DNA of 64,000 bases from positions 248,001 to 312,000 of the forward strand of contig JALUTQ010000030.1 of assembly GCA_032718865.1 (NCBI GenBank), given 5' to 3'. A program made the translations under genes and the position numbers. Source of the DNA: Tilletia caries (Eukaryota; Basidiomycota; Exobasidiomycetes; Tilletiales; Tilletiaceae). Of the stretch, positions 35,592 to 45,329 are shown piece by piece. Numbering within the stretch: position 1 is the stretch's first letter; each line of letters starts with the position of its first letter. A model generated the notes under the pieces. It was not told the origin of the DNA. It was given only the letters and a program-made list of their open reading frames with translations, and did not search any database.

Positions 35592-38500
35592 GTCATCTCG
35601 TCGGGAACACTATGGAGCCACCATTCCCTCGTCTTCGTCAAGTCTTCCACGCATACACGACCGACTGACCTTTCTTCAGCACTTCTTCCTTTCACCACTT
35701 CTGGTCCGTTCGCCCGCATTCCTCATCGTCCTCGCCCACATTCGTCCTCGTTCGTCTTCTCTCGCTCACTTGTTGTACCCTAATCCGCGTTGTACTCTCA
35801 TCCTCACGTCTCTATCCTCAATCTCAATCTCAACCTCATCCTCGACCTCGTCTCCATCACCTCTTCTGGCTGACACGGCAACATCTAACATCGAAGCTCG
35901 ACATTCAGACTCAGACCATGAACACGAAGGAGGAAGCGAAAGTTGAAGAACAAAAGAAGATGTGATTGCGCGCGCGAACGAGAAAGAAGAGACGCACAAG
36001 TGGGAAGCCCCCACTGTACGAACTCTTATGGTGTAGAAAAATTCGGGGGCACCGGCCAAGGTTGCCCCATCGTTGAGTGCAAGGGTACGAGCTGCCACTC
36101 CCGTCCCTGCTGCGGCCGTGGTTGTGAGTGTATCCCCGACAGGACATAGCGCCTCTATGCTGTCGATGTGGCAGACGGGGTAATACCTTGATGGAGGAAC
36201 GGGCCATGCTTACCCCATGTGTATGCGAGGGAAGGTCCAACCACGGAAACCGATCCGACCTCGCGGGAGATGGGCCCTCGGTCAGGTCCCAGCTGGTGCT
36301 GGGATCCCTAAGACGACTCTGGAAGGGGGGCGGAAGGAGAGAAGAAAGGCAAAGGGAGGGGACTCGAACCCCCCACACATCGCAGACTCCGAACCGCCCC
36401 CCGCCGTCCCCCAGAACTCGTAAAAGCTGGGCCGCCTCGAAAATGCTTGGTCGTCGTACCCCGGTGATGGTGGAGTGGGGACCAGACGTTAACGAAGACC
36501 CCAGAGTCAGTCTACGTCCCGAGGGGGAAGAGACTTTGCCCTCCACCCAAAGGAAGGCGCCTGAATGGAGGATGAAGAAGGTGCTGTGCAGGTGTGGATG
36601 ATGAAGCGATGAAGTGTCAGAGGGAAGGGAGTGGGGGGAGACGAGTGGGCTTACCCCAGATGAATGATGAGAGGGTGACTCTGTGCTGTTGAGGCTTGGT
36701 GTGAATTGGAATGTGTTGCTTGTCGATGACAGTCGGCGGGGACGTGAACGTGAGAGCCGCCGTCGTAGGAGGCCTCGGAGCCGGAGATAGACGTGTTGTC
36801 GTCCTCGAATGCGTGCAAGGGAGTTGTTGGTGATGATGCGTTGACCATGGTAGTCAACCCAGCCTTGATGTGAGACTCGATGCGAGTTTCCAAGCGGAGT
36901 CGAGCCGTGCAATACTGCCCGTACTCGTTCATTGCCTCCGCAAAGAGGCACATCGGGTCCCGAATGACCCCAAACTCGGCCTTGTGTTGGTCGAGTAGCT
37001 GAGGAACGCCTGGGATCGTCGTGATGTCGACGCCACCGCCGAACGTTGTGGGGTTCCAACGATGCTCGAAGGTACGCTTTCCGTTCTCGTCGCGCTTCTT
37101 GAACTTTGTGATGAGGTTGTCCACGATGTATTCGAGGAGATCCATCTGCCGAGAGCAGGTTGGACGGGTATGCGTTGTAGTCAGAAGTTCTTCGGTACTG
37201 CTTGAGCGCCTCGGTCCCTCCACGGACAGTGGTCACGCCGACACCGCCGCAGATCTTGGTAGGGTCCCAGTTGTCTCCTTGCTGAATGAAAATGCGTTGA
37301 GATTTCCTGCGGGAGGGGGAAGACTTGGGTCAAAGGTGAGAATAGGGCCTCGTTATATACCTTTGACCCTGCCTCGATAAGCTCACCATTTCTGCCTTCT
37401 TCTCGCCGCTGGACAGTGCCCATCTGCCCATTCACCCTTGTCGAGATTGGGATCGAGCCTTGCCGTCCAGCACGCCATACACAGGCGCAGAGCGCAGCGA
37501 TATCCAAAGGTAAACAGATTGGGATTTCGGCCAAGAGTTTGCCCTGGACCCATGGCGTAAGGGAACGCTGGCCGGGACCCTGACGACAGGCAGAGGCTGA
37601 TGCTGGCGCGTGACGAGATCGAGATCGAGATAGGCCTGCGTGTGCAGTGTGCACCGTACACGGCGTCGAAGTGCCATGGAGCATGCGCTCCGACAGGCAG
37701 ACCGCAGGCGAAGGCTGGACTCTCGATCTGGACGGACATCTTGGCCTTCGCCCTCCTTGCTGCAAGATTCGAGACCTGGAACGCCTCGTGCCCCTCGTCC
37801 TGGCCGCCCGGCACGCTCAGGAGTCGGCAAAGATGGGGTTGCAAACATCCTGGAGGCAGGATCTGCACGGCTGCACGGAGCTGAGGGGTCAAGAAAGATA
37901 ACAAGAGGTCAGCAGGTCCTGGGGCATTTGCGCTCGTTCCCTGTCGCTGTACAAAGTCTATACTGAAACATGATCCCTTTCCCTTCCCGGCAGGACGTCC
38001 ACGCTCGGTTGAATAGATGAGTGGTCCTGTCGAGCGTGTTGATTGCGTTGTCGTGCCTGCGCGACCTCCTGAAGTTTCCAGTTTCCACAGTCGCCACGGC
38101 CTTTTCGTCAGCGACTAGCAAGGCACGAGAGCAGAGGGCTCGAAGGTCGACGAGCCGGCAGAAGGACGACCACCGGGCTCTTTCGATCATGCTGGATGGA
38201 ACGGGAGGCAAATGAGAAGGGATGGGACGGGGAGAATAGGATGGAGACGGAGGCAGACGGAGCAAAAGAATGTGATGTGAATGCGGTGAGTTCAGCATCG
38301 CAGATGGAAGCAGCGAGGGCAGCGCAGCCAACACCGGCATCACCGTGCAAGAAAGGCTCTCAAGGTCGATATGCCCGCGGATGTGTAGACCTTGTGCCGC
38401 GTGTGGTGCGCGGCCGTTCGAGACCTCTGTGGAAGTGGAAAGGGCGGCGGTAGACCCGATCGAGTCGAAGACCTTGCATCGCGATCCGTTCTATGTGGGA

Positions 38501-38866
38501 AGGGGGGAAGGCAAAAGAAAAGGATATGTTGTATACAGCTCAGATCTAGAGATGTGCAAGAAGTAAGGAATATTACAGAGGTGATGAAGAAAGGTAAGAG
38601 AAGAGAAGTGGGCCGGGAGAAAGTATGGCGTCCGAGGAAGATCGCACCGGAAGAAGACGATCCCTACCACCGCACCGGCGGCGGCGGCGAGCAGTGGAAC
38701 ACAGGCACCAGCCTAGCCAACTCCCGCTGTTCCTCCTCGCTCACATTCACGCAGTCCGTGAGCATGATCGACAGGATCGGCCGGAAGGGCGGCAGCATCG
38801 GTTCGGCTTGAATGCGTTGTTGCGCGTCGACTAGCATCGCGTCGTCCTCGTCGATGCCGGTGCCTC
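35399..38866. repeat. Segmental duplication, copy A
   Basis: About 3.47 kb that recurs in direct orientation at about 58507-61983 (offset about 23.1 kb). The copy starts inside the 418-residue gene and ends inside the 3' end of the F-box gene, and both genes are complete here, so this looks like the source copy. Identity is uneven: parts such as 35970-36600 are nearly identical, while 37900-38600 is clearly diverged with indels. Confidence 0.9.
36651..37223 (-). CDS. Unrecognised duplicated gene (copy A)
   Basis: The best-supported frame in this region gives about 190 residues with a convincing globular stretch from MDLLEYIVDNLITKFKK through HRWNPTTFGGGVDITT to RIESHIKAGLTTMVN. A likely intron (GTACCG to CTCGGCAG, about 53 nt) lies just upstream of MDLLEY, and a GTAAGC donor ends this exon at about 36652, so the gene probably has more exons on both sides (upstream sequence reading ICGGVGVTTVRGG has a related look). 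I do not recognise the family. The start is uncertain. The homologous frame in copy B is stopped by a nonsense change. Confidence 0.45.
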   Translation of the reverse strand: MEGPRRSSSTEELLTTTHTRPTCSRQMDLLEYIVDNLITKFKKRDENGKRTFEHRWNPTTFGGGVDITTIPGVPQLLDQHKAEFGVIRDPMCLFAEAMNEYGQYCTARLRLETRIESHIKAGLTTMVNASSPTTPLHAFEDDNTSISGSEASYDGGSHVHVPADCHRQATHSNSHQASTAQSHPLIIHLG

Positions 38867-41044
38867 CCGAAGACAGGGCCTGTCGAGAGTTGAGATAATG
38901 TGGTGAAGTTGACGTGGAGTTAGGTGGGCCCGTCGAGAACTTCAGTCGAGCCTGGACAAGTCCGATCAATTGCCTTCCCGTAACCGGACTGTTGACGAAC
39001 TTGAGCGACCGCAACCTCGAGAGCGGCGCCGAGTACCCACTCGCATTCGCAGGCACCGAATTCGACAGACTGATCAAGTTGTCCAACAGAAGATTGGGCA
39101 ACACCGATCGTCCGTGCCCCCCAGCCGGTGTCCGCATCTCGAGTACTTCGAGTTCCGGGGCGAGATGCAGCAGGTAATTGAGTGCCATCTCCGCCACTTT
39201 CTCGTCGTAGATCTCTGTGATAGACCAGGTCCGGACCCTGAAGAGACAGAAGCCGACGAGACAGTGTGGCACGGTCGTGACGATCTCGGCCTCCCTGACG
39301 TTGGACATGACGAACCGGGTATTGATGGCTTGTGCACAGGTGCCCCATTCGGAGAAGTCGGCCCGGAGCTCGGTCAAGTTCTCGAGGATGATGGGCGCGA
39401 TGAAGGGGTCGCCCCTCTTCACGGCCGAGCTTGCACCAGGTGGACACCAGATTGCATCAGAGACTGGGCACGAGAGTTGGTACTTGATCAGCGAGAGGCG
39501 GGCGGCGCGAAGGAACGCCAGGACCCAGGTAATGCTGACGTCCTCCGAGACATCCCTAACGAGCGCAAAGTCCTGCACGTGGGCGAATCGTTGTGCGACG
39601 TCATTATCAAAGTCGACTTCGCATTCGGGGATGGAGAGATGGACTTTGCGAAGCGGGACTGGATTTGGGTCGTCTGTGAGAAGACTGAATCGGAGCGGTT
39701 CGAACTCGTCGTCGGGGTCCTTGCGCGGTTTGGCGTCATAATAGATGACGAGGTTGGTTAATTTGGCGCATGTACGAAGCACGTGTGCGAAGTTCGCTTT
39801 TGCGTGGATGTCTTGCCATCCGATACAGAGAGCGAGGGAGTCGAGGTTGGGTGCGATTGTTTGAAGCATGGCCCAGCATGACTCGGCGTAGGTATCCCGA
39901 TAAGAGCCTCGGAGGTCGAGGCTAACCGACTTGACGTTTCCGTTGGTGTACCGGATGGATGAACGAAGCGCATAGATCGCATTGACCAGCGCAGTCCGCG
40001 GAGGCGGCAGCTGGCACTCTGGTTCGTCAATCACGTAACCCCGGGCGGGCAAGCGGTGTGGTTTCCAAAGCTCGACCGCCTTCCAGAGGCGTGGACAGCT
40101 CTGAATCGCGATCTTCCACTGTCTGGATACGCGCATACATTGTGCCGTTTGTCGAACGTCTCCGATCAGAGCGAGGCAGGCCTGGATGAGTTCGATGGGC
40201 ATGGCTGCGAAGCCGGACGGACGGAGGCGCGCCTCGACTTCGTAGACGTCGCGTAGTAGCGGAAGGTCGTCCTCGCCAGCGCTAGCGGGTTCGAAGGAGT
40301 GCGCAAATCTGGGTGAATTGCTGGAGTAGGGTGGAGTCAGTGTGCCGTGGGAAGGTGATGTGGGATGATGATGGCAGCCATATTGGTGATGATGTTGCAG
40401 TTGCGGTTGCGGTTGTAGCTGGTTGTGGATGAGGAAGGAATGGCCGATATTGAGCTTGAGGGCGAGGAGAGTGCGAGCCTTGACAATAAAGGCGTAGGCT
40501 CGGCCGGACATGCCTGCGGTGGTGAGTGCCTTGGCGACGGGAAGGCATGCGTGCGGATTGCGCTCTGCGAGAGCCTGGCTTGCGAGAGCGTCTTGCGCAG
40601 CGTGGTGATGAATGCCGAGGTCCGAGTAGGATATTGATCGGAGAGCGAGAGCGATAGCCTGCTCGGTCGGCGGCAGACCTGATTGGAGGAGCTGTGATCA
40701 AAGATGGGAAGGAGGTGGACGGGATGAGCATGCCGACTGGGCGAAGGGGGGAACATGATAATGGATGAACAACGTACCGCGGAGGCCTGTTTGATAACCT
40801 GGTCGTGATCTTGTCTGTCGAGCAGCTGTTGAAGCCGCGCGACGGCTCCGGACACCGAGGAGGAGTGCTGAAGACGTGCACGCTTGGCAGCGGGGGCCGC
40901 AGCCGTGTCATGGCTCGACACTGCGCGCGTGTTGCTGCTGTCGGCGTCGCTGTTGTCGCTGCCCATGACGACATCGCAATCTTCGTCGGAGGCCGCCCCG
41001 GACGACGAAGTGGACGGCGAGAGGGTGCGGCGGAGGGGAGACAT
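38664..41044 (-). CDS. TPR/F-box protein, Dia2/Pof3-like SCF substrate receptor
   Basis: Two exons, 41044-40778 and 40691-38664 (GTACGT donor, CACAG acceptor), give 764 residues. After a Ser/Asp-rich N-terminus, about residues 70-170 form TPR-like helices (QALAERNPHACLPVAKALT, AYAFIVKARTLLALKL). An F-box follows: MPIELIQACLALIGDV, VSRQWKIAIQ, CPRLWKAVEL. The C-terminal 500 residues contain irregular leucine-rich repeats (LDSLALCIGW, LTNLVIYYD, LENLTEL, LEVLEMRT, LRSLKFVNSPV, LSIMLTDC). TPR plus F-box plus LRR is the architecture of yeast Dia2 and fission yeast Pof3, which act in SCF ubiquitin ligases in genome stability. The orthology is inferred from architecture only. Confidence 0.75.
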
Positions 41045-41623
41045 GGTGCGGATCAGATATCAGAGAGGGACAGATGGTGGTCAGCAAGGAAAGACGGTCA
41101 GCAATCCTCTGGCTGCCCTTGTCCTGCAGCACAATGAACAGTCCAATCAACCAGTTAGTCCATGAACGACATCCAGCGTCTTTATTAGCTCGCCCAGTGT
41201 GGAAGCGAGGTTGATGAACTTCCTTAGACAAAAAGAATGAATAATGCGAGCATTATGCCCAATCAACGATGATCCGTGCGCTCTGACAGCACTCACTCAC
41301 TCCTCTTTCCTCGACGACGCAGCAGCCAGTAAGATGCATCGGCAGCCCATAGATCCCTACGCCGAAATACAAGCCGGCGCCTGGGAGTAGTTGGGATGGG
41401 CAGTGGTGAGGCGGTGAGCGGTGAGGGCCGCGTCCTGGTCACCTATCGAAATCGAGTGTACTGGCTGGGCGGCTGGGGCGGGGGCGGAATCCAGATTTTA
41501 CCACAGAAAAGAGTGAGGGGAGCTCGGTGATAAGATTTGTGCACCCACGTGGTCTCACACTGACACGAGCACCGTGGGCCCACATCAACCACGTGGTTGC
41601 TGGTTGAGCACCACCTCAACTCC
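41045..41623. other. Promoter region between F-box gene and retrotransposon
   Basis: About 580 bp holding the F-box gene upstream region and, before the retrotransposon inserted, most of the VPS37 promoter. GC-rich near 41440-41640; no gene is seen. Confidence 0.5.
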
Positions 41624-41628
41624 GGACT

Positions 41629-41859
41629 TGTCAGAATCGGTGCCGCGTTCCAAAATCCTGCCACTGATCGAGGATGATCATCAGCAGAGCCTTCCCTTCA
41701 CCCTCCTTTGTCTCGTGTGCCTGTAGACGTAGAACAATCATCGTCAATCCCACACTCACTGTTATCCCTCAAGTACAACGTACCCAGGGCTGATTGAGTA
41801 GGTGTTGCACGAATATCTGCTAGCAAGAAAAGCAGAAGTCTTCAGACCGAAATCTGACA
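41629..41859 (+). repeat. 5' LTR (231 bp) of the Copia element
   Basis: Starts TGTCAGAATCGG and ends ACCGAAATCTGACA with short inverted termini TGTCAG/CTGACA. It lacks a 6-bp segment (containing CATGG) present in the 3' LTR. Confidence 0.97.
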
Positions 41860-43628
41860 TGGTAGCTCCGCCTTCCGTGCACTCACCACAGATCCTCAAC
41901 ATGCCTCCCAAGCAAACCACCGAGGGACAACCCCCTGCCGGCGACGCCGCGTCCGGCTCCCCCACGCGCGCCTCGACCCAGCCGACGATGTCCGATCTGG
42001 CGTTAATGCTCGAACGCATGGAGCTCAAGGTCGACGGTCTCCAAGAGACGCAGGCCGCTGCCGACGCGCGCATTGCGGGATTGGCGTCGAGGATCTCGAC
42101 CGTCGAGCGTAGCCGCGACCAGCGCGCACCGAGCCCGGACACCCTCCGTCGCGACCAGGTCGAGTCGAGCACGGAGTTTGTTGCCGGCCGACAGCTTCCG
42201 GCACCGATTGCCCGCGTGCTGCCGCCGCACCTCACGTCGGTACTGCAGCCGATTGCCGAGGACAGCTTTGCCGATCAGAGCCTGTCGCAGCGGCTCATCG
42301 ACCCCGGTGTTCCCGACAGCGACCGGATGCGCATCCTCGAGGAAGACTTCGAGGAACAGGCTGCTCGTGGCGGCCGCAAGGTCGAGAACGACGCTCTTTG
42401 GCGCGCAGCCGACGAGATCGTCCGTCGCGACAACCCGGGCGTCAACCGAGCGGAGCTCTTCCGCCTCGCTAAGGCCATGGTCGACGAGCAGTCTCTCAAG
42501 TTCGCGGCCACAGCTTCGCCACCCCCACGCAAGTTCGGCGCGGGCAGCGACAAGGAAGATCGGCTCATCAGTCTCTCCGGCCTCCAGCGCATCACACAGC
42601 TGGCCGAGGACACCTACGAGGCATGGTCGGACGACCTCTGGAGTTACCTCAGCTCCAACCCCAAGGCACGCGCGATGGTCTTCAACAACTGCAGCCTTGG
42701 TTACGATCGTCGCCTTGACGACGAGCTCGGAGGTCTGCTCGGCCTCACGGTCGACAACTACTACAAGAAGACGACAATCACCGTCCTCCGCAAGCAAGGG
42801 GAGACTCGCGGCACCGTCATCTTCGCGCAGCTCAAGGCCGATGTCAATCGGGACAGCGTGTCGCGTCGCAGTCTCCTTCGACAGAAGATGCTCGCCACGG
42901 TTCAGAAGTCGGCCGAAGGCATCCAGGAGTACGCCGAGCGGCACCGGACTCTCTTCGCGCAGCTCGGCAACATCGACGACACGCTCAACGAGCCCGAGAA
43001 GGTCGAGGCCTTTCTCAAGGGGCTCACCCCGGCGTTCTTCGGCCTGAAGGAGGCTCTCTACACTTCGCAGTTCACCTCTGGACGAGCGCTCACGCTCAAC
43101 GAGACGGTCAACTTCATGATGACGATGGAGGAAAAGCGCACCTTGGGCGTCATGACCGCGCCTCCTCAGGTCCTTCCCCGATTCGGAGCGCGTCAAGCTG
43201 CTGTGGATGTGGATAAGGAAACCCCGACCACTCTCCAGCTCGAGCATCTCACCGAGGAAGAAGCACACGCTTTCGTTGCCCGTTTCAACAGCAAGTTCCG
43301 TCCCGGTTCGCGCCCTGGATTCGGTACTCGACTCGGCCCCCCATCCGGTCACCCACAGGAGGCCGATTGGTTTGCGGGGGAATGCAACTTCTGCCTAAAC
43401 CCCGGGCACCGCGAAGCGCGATGCCGCATGCGCGCACGTCTTCTCGACGGCGCCGGGCCCGGCTCCAAGTACGACAAAGATGCCAAGCCGGCCGCTCATA
43501 CTGCTTCCGGCGAGGACGTCATGGAGGAGGTTGACGCTCGCCTCGCGCAGCTATTTCCCCAAAACTATGGGAGTGAGAGTAAAGTTGAGGCTAGGGTTGG
43601 ACAAATTCTCTCGGGCAATCTGGAATAG
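41859..43628 (+). CDS. Copia Gag
   Basis: Nucleocapsid/capsid protein of the retrotransposon, about 589 residues from the ATG at 41859 that straddles the LTR edge (an alternative ATG is at 41901). The N-terminal half is coiled-coil and disordered (LMLERMELKVDGLQETQ). The middle is the UBN2/gag-like helical domain (TYEAWSDDLWSYLSSNPKARA, EYAERHRTLFAQLGNIDD, FLKGLTPAFFGLKEAL). A CCHC zinc knuckle (CNFCLNPGHREARC) lies near residue 530. It ends at a TAG at 43626-43628, and the following pol frame is the same frame, so this single stop is the only break between gag and pol. Confidence 0.93.
   Translation: MVAPPSVHSPQILNMPPKQTTEGQPPAGDAASGSPTRASTQPTMSDLALMLERMELKVDGLQETQAAADARIAGLASRISTVERSRDQRAPSPDTLRRDQVESSTEFVAGRQLPAPIARVLPPHLTSVLQPIAEDSFADQSLSQRLIDPGVPDSDRMRILEEDFEEQAARGGRKVENDALWRAADEIVRRDNPGVNRAELFRLAKAMVDEQSLKFAATASPPPRKFGAGSDKEDRLISLSGLQRITQLAEDTYEAWSDDLWSYLSSNPKARAMVFNNCSLGYDRRLDDELGGLLGLTVDNYYKKTTITVLRKQGETRGTVIFAQLKADVNRDSVSRRSLLRQKMLATVQKSAEGIQEYAERHRTLFAQLGNIDDTLNEPEKVEAFLKGLTPAFFGLKEALYTSQFTSGRALTLNETVNFMMTMEEKRTLGVMTAPPQVLPRFGARQAAVDVDKETPTTLQLEHLTEEEAHAFVARFNSKFRPGSRPGFGTRLGPPSGHPQEADWFAGECNFCLNPGHREARCRMRARLLDGAGPGSKYDKDAKPAAHTASGEDVMEEVDARLAQLFPQNYGSESKVEARVGQILSGNLE
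41860..41872 (+). promoter_or_regulatory. Primer-binding site
   Basis: TGGTAGCTCCGCC directly abuts the 5' LTR. The first seven bases TGGTAGC match the complement of the initiator methionine tRNA 3' end, as in Ty1 (TGGTAGCGCC). Confidence 0.65.
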
Positions 43629-45329
43629 GAATTCGCGGCAGTGATGGATATCTCTCAGAGTCATCCAACATTGCCACCAGATATATTACAAAAAGGCGGC
43701 GTGACGTGCAAGTGTGATGGGCTGCTCTCATGCCATCTGCGTCACCCCGGGTACTGCAACGCTAGCGCGTCCCTCGCTGCTGGCTCCAGCAACGCAGAGC
43801 ACGTTGGCCGGGAAACCGGACAGGGCCGCGCTACTATCGGGGTGAGTCCACCTCATCCACCCGTTGCTTGTCACGATAATGACTCCGCTCTGTTTGTTGC
43901 AGGCGCCGTGCTCCAAGCACAGCAGCACAGCATTCAAGAGAGGGAGTGCACGGTGGAAGAGCGGTGGATTCTCGACAGTGGCGCAACGCACCATATGACT
44001 GCTTCGGCGTCATTCATGCGTGGCACTAAGAGGTCCGCCGCTGGGGTCATGGTGCGGGTTGCGGATGGAAAGAGCGTTCCAGCTACGCATGTAGCAGACG
44101 TGTCCGCCGTCCTCCGAGGCCAGGATCGAGCTCAGCACTGCGTCGCTCTTCTGAACAACGTTCTGCTCGTCCCCAGCCTCGACGCCAACCTGTTATCCAC
44201 CCACCAGCTCGCACGCCAAGGGTTCATCACCATCATCCTCCGCAACAGCACCGTGCTTGTCTCGCCGTCCGGTCTCGTCATCCAGGCGCAGATCGATCCT
44301 TCCACGCGAGCAGCGTACTTCCTCATCCAGCCTGACCACTTCCAAGGTTCAGAGGAGGTACATGCGAACACGGCAAGTGTTTCGCAGCAGTCAGGAGACG
44401 GTGTGCCTGATCAGGCAACTATGGACCCAAGGGCGGAGCTTTGGCATAGGCGGACTGGTCATGCAGGATGGGCTAAGCTGAGGAAGTGGGTGGAGCTCGG
44501 CCTCCTGGTCGGCAAGGATGCACCGACCATGGCGAGCATCGGTAGTCACCTCAAGTGCGGACGAGTCTGCGACGTGTGCGTAACGGCAAACCAGAAGCAT
44601 GCGCCGTACCCAGATCGTGCACCGTCCAGAGCCGATACACCGGGCAAGCTCGTGCATTGCGACTACATGGGCCCGTTCACCGGCCACCCCAGCTTTGCAT
44701 GGATCCTGACGCTCGTCGATGACTGTACGCGCAAGACTTGGGCATTCTGCCTACCGGACCGTTCTGCCGAGACTCTCACGGCAACCCTCGACGCCTGGGC
44801 ACAGCAAGTCGAGGTTACCATCAGCCAGCCCGTCGTGACCATAAAGACCGACAACGGGAAAGAGTTCGTGTCGGATGAGCTTCAAGCATGGGCAAAGGAG
44901 CGTGGCACGACGTGGACGTGGACGGCTCCGTACTCCTCGTCGCAGAATGGGGTGGCGGAGAGGCGCAACGGTCTCCTCGAGGAACGGATGCGTGCAATGC
45001 TCCGTGGTGCACGCCTCCCTTTCGGGTTCTGGCCTTATGCAGTCCAGTACGCGGCGTACGTGATCAATCGCACCCCCAGCACCAGTCTAGAAGGTCGAAT
45101 CCCACAGGCGCTCTGGTCCGGCAAGCCCGTCGACATCACGGCACTTCGGACTTTCGGGTGCCTCTGCTGGACGCTCATTTATCCAGAGCAGCGCCAGGAA
45201 GGGAAGCTTTCGGCGCGGGGCCTTCGCGGGATCTTCTTAGGAGTAGGTGAAGAGCGGCGCGCTTGGTTGATCTTTTTGCCCAGCATCTCCAAGCAACTCG
45301 CTTCGATGGTCACGCTCGGTTGTATTTGA
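43629..45329 (+). CDS. Copia Pol part 1: protease and integrase
   Basis: Continues in the gag frame after the TAG. The aspartic protease active site is WILDSGATHHM. The GAG-pre-integrase zinc-binding region has ELWHRRTGHAGWAKLRKW and CGRVCDVCVTANQ. The integrase core has catalytic Asp in HCDYMGPF, Asp in KTDNGKEFVSDEL and Glu in QNGVAERRNGLLEERM. The frame is lost near 45285, where the expected SKQTRFDGHARL-like sequence is found in the next frame, and it terminates at 45329. Translation would need stop readthrough and frameshifting, so this copy is probably defective. Confidence 0.93.
   Translation, partial: EFAAVMDISQSHPTLPPDILQKGGVTCKCDGLLSCHLRHPGYCNASASLAAGSSNAEHVGRETGQGRATIGVSPPHPPVACHDNDSALFVAGAVLQAQQHSIQERECTVEERWILDSGATHHMTASASFMRGTKRSAAGVMVRVADGKSVPATHVADVSAVLRGQDRAQHCVALLNNVLLVPSLDANLLSTHQLARQGFITIILRNSTVLVSPSGLVIQAQIDPSTRAAYFLIQPDHFQGSEEVHANTASVSQQSGDGVPDQATMDPRAELWHRRTGHAGWAKLRKWVELGLLVGKDAPTMASIGSHLKCGRVCDVCVTANQKHAPYPDRAPSRADTPGKLVHCDYMGPFTGHPSFAWILTLVDDCTRKTWAFCLPDRSAETLTATLDAWAQQVEVTISQPVVTIKTDNGKEFVSDELQAWAKERGTTWTWTAPYSSSQNGVAERRNGLLEERMRAMLRGARLPFGFWPYAVQYAAYVINRTPSTSLEGRIPQALWSGKPVDITALRTFGCLCWTLIYPEQRQEGKLSARGLRGIFLGVGEERRAWLIFLPSISKQLASMVTLGCI

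Noticed and set aside
36300..36430. tRNA-like GGGGACTCGAACCCCC (T-arm complement) on the minus strand, repeated at 59480
   Set aside because: Only the T-arm fits; no A box, no acceptor pairing and no anticodon arm on the expected side.
35911..37236. 441-codon minus-strand frame in the duplicated segment
   Set aside because: Ser/Arg/Pro-rich, no domain, and broken in copy B although the DNA is almost identical. The overlapping frame at 36651-37223 is the better candidate.
42003..43352. 449-codon minus-strand frame inside the retrotransposon
   Set aside because: Antisense of Gag, which has the CCHC knuckle and conserved helices. The minus frame has no recognisable motif.
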